This document shows, one piece after another, positions 6,019 to 6,520 of a stretch of DNA of 6,520 nt. A program made the translations under genes and the position numbers. Position 1 is the stretch's first letter; every line of letters starts with the position of its first letter. The DNA is from an uncultured Bacillota bacterium. Its GTDB lineage: Bacteria > Bacillota > Clostridia > Lachnospirales > CAG-274. The stretch covers positions 1 through 6,520 of the forward strand of contig CATZZP010000033.1 in assembly GCA_958426775.1 (NCBI GenBank), in the 5' to 3' direction. The notes below the pieces were generated by a model. That model did no database searches, was not told the origin of the DNA, and worked only from the letters and a program-made list of their open reading frames with translations.

Positions 6019-6135
6019 TTCGGCACTCACTTACTTTCCCGGGCGGTCACCCACCAAGTATCATCAGCCGTTCAGGTCTTAACCGTCGTGTTCGGTATGG
6101 GAACGGGTGTTTCCCCTGAACGCATCAGCACCGAA
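6019..6135 (-). rRNA. rrf: 5S ribosomal RNA
   Basis: The minus strand reads as a complete bacterial 5S rRNA of about 117 nt. It contains CCCGTTCCCATACCGAACAC in the loop B/helix III region, GACGGTTAAGACC, and the ACTTGGTGGGTGACCGCC-type helix IV/V part. The ends pair as helix I (CGGTGCT with AGTGCCG, plus two A-T pairs outside). Exact ends are judged from this pairing. It sits 10 nt after tRNA-Glu and before the structured repeat. No 16S or 23S sequence is visible in the window, so it is either a detached 5S in a tRNA cluster or the tail of an rRNA operon whose larger genes lie beyond the right edge. Confidence 0.97.
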
Positions 6136-6145
6136 AATATTTAAA

Positions 6146-6217
6146 TGACCCGTACGAGAATCGAACTCGTGTCTCAGCCGTGAAAGGGCCGTGTCTTAAC
6201 CTCTTGACCAACGGGCC
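6146..6217 (-). tRNA. tRNA-Glu (anticodon TTC)
   Basis: Acceptor arms GGCCCGT/ACGGGTC pair with one wobble. The anticodon stem CGGCC/GGCTG holds loop CTTTCAC with anticodon TTC. The T arm has CGAGTTCGATTCTCG. The discriminator is A and no CCA is encoded. Only 10 nt separate it from the 5S gene, so the two are certainly co-transcribed and their ends must be processed in close succession. Confidence 0.96.
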
Positions 6218-6288
6218 GTATATGAGCTAAAAAGCAATCAATTACCTCGCAGAGAGAATTTTTGCAAATTAAAAGCTCTTTGGGAAAG

Positions 6289-6360
6289 CTCCCCGAGTAG
6301 GATTCGAACCTACGACCCTCCGGTTAACAGCCGGATGCTCTACCGCTGAGCTATCGAGGA
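6289..6360 (-). tRNA. tRNA-Asn (anticodon GTT)
   Basis: Acceptor arms TCCTCGA/TCGGGGA pair with one wobble. The anticodon stem TCCGG/CCGGA holds loop CTGTTAA with anticodon GTT. The T arm has GTAGGTTCGAATCCTAC. The discriminator is G, as expected for tRNA-Asn. No CCA is encoded. It is the first RNA gene after the promoter at 6423-6451. Confidence 0.97.
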
Positions 6361-6386
6361 TTATTGTTCTGCAAAAAGCAGAATAA
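6361..6386 (-). other. Leader hairpin just upstream of tRNA-Asn
   Basis: TTCTGC and GCAGAA pair around a five-base T loop, with flanking AT pairs extending the stem. It lies directly against the tRNA-Asn 5' end in the transcribed leader, a plausible position for a structure that aids tRNA 5' processing. It has no T-run after it, so it is not a terminator. Confidence 0.4.
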
Positions 6387-6422
6387 TGACTCTCAAAAGC
6401 CTAAATTATCAGGCACTTACAT

Positions 6423-6451
6423 ATATTAACACAATACATACAATATTGCAA
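6423..6451 (-). promoter_or_regulatory. Probable promoter of the tRNA/5S operon
   Basis: On the minus strand TTGCAA (6446-6451) and TAATAT (6423-6428) are exactly 17 bp apart, and TGT immediately before TAATAT gives an extended -10. Upstream A-runs (6452-6470) resemble an UP element of a stable-RNA promoter. Transcription would start near 6416, about 55 nt before tRNA-Asn. Read-through from rRNA genes beyond the window cannot be excluded. Confidence 0.65.
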
Positions 6452-6479
6452 GTGTTTTTTACATATTTTGTACCTTCAA

Positions 6480-6520
6480 AACTGAATCGGCACCGCAAAG
6501 AGATGCGGTCGCCGCAGGCG
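6480..6520 (-). repeat. Hairpin-rich dispersed repeat, partial copy 2 (cut by window edge)
   Basis: This stretch begins with ACTGAATCGGCA, close to the GAATTCGGCA ends of copy 1. It then carries the identical 17-nt core at 6490-6506, here inside a perfect ACCGCA/TGCGGT stem with loop AAGAGA (6492-6509). The mini-hairpin CGCC-GCA-GGCG (6510-6520) follows and matches CACC-GTA-GGTG of copy 1 with a paired A-T to G-C exchange. The remainder lies outside the window. It has the same orientation as copy 1. Confidence 0.65.

Noticed and set aside
5888..6506. CRISPR-like array suggested by the recurring 17-nt core
   Set aside because: There are only two copies about 600 bp apart, separated by tRNA and 5S genes, with no regular spacers.

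Overview
The window looks like a chromosomal segment of a low-GC Gram-positive bacterium, most likely a member of the Clostridia. The basis is AT-rich spacers, strong AGGAGG-type ribosome binding sites, a T-box riboswitch, a SigH-type sigma factor, and the Firmicutes gene order cysE-cysS-mrnC-rlmB-yacP(rae1)-sigH. In Bacillus subtilis gltX precedes this block. Here it does not, and cysE is the first gene behind its own promoter and T-box. A narrower taxonomic placement is not supported by what I can see.

Layout. Positions 3-350 (+) hold a small cysteine-rich gene of the C_GCAxxG_C_C redox-protein type. It ends at a hairpin terminator facing the main operon. A second hairpin (412-452) closes the minus-strand operon. 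Positions 494-4931 (-) are six tightly packed genes: junctions overlap by 1-4 nt or are 0-11 nt apart. In transcription order they encode serine acetyltransferase (CysE), cysteinyl-tRNA synthetase (CysS), Mini-ribonuclease III (MrnC), the 23S rRNA 2'-O-ribose methyltransferase RlmB, the NYN-domain endoribonuclease Rae1/YacP, and RNA polymerase sigma-H. A sigma-A-type promoter (5224-5252) and a cysteine T-box leader (about 4975-5217) lie upstream. The T-box carries a TGC specifier, and its antiterminator bulge matches the U73 discriminator of tRNA-Cys. Uncharged tRNA-Cys should therefore raise cysteine synthesis, cysteine charging and, if no internal break exists, the downstream rRNA-processing, RNase and sigma-H genes.

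Positions 5367-6451 (-) are a stable-RNA operon read in the same direction: promoter, tRNA-Asn(GTT), tRNA-Glu(TTC), 5S rRNA, a structured spacer, tRNA-Pro(TGG), tRNA-Arg(TCT), tRNA-His(GTG), tRNA-Lys(TTT) and an intrinsic terminator. No tRNA gene encodes its 3' CCA.

The least explained part is a relatively GC-rich, hairpin-dense repeat. One copy lies between 5S and tRNA-Pro (about 5869-6011). A partial second copy runs off the right edge (6480-6520). The copies share a 17-nt identical core, a neighbouring mini-hairpin with a compensatory base-pair change, and a TGCCGA(A)TTCA-type end that also occurs at the 3' end of the 5S gene. The rest of the window is a conserved housekeeping operon plus a tRNA/5S cluster. 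I see no defence system, insertion sequence with a transposase, or CRISPR array.
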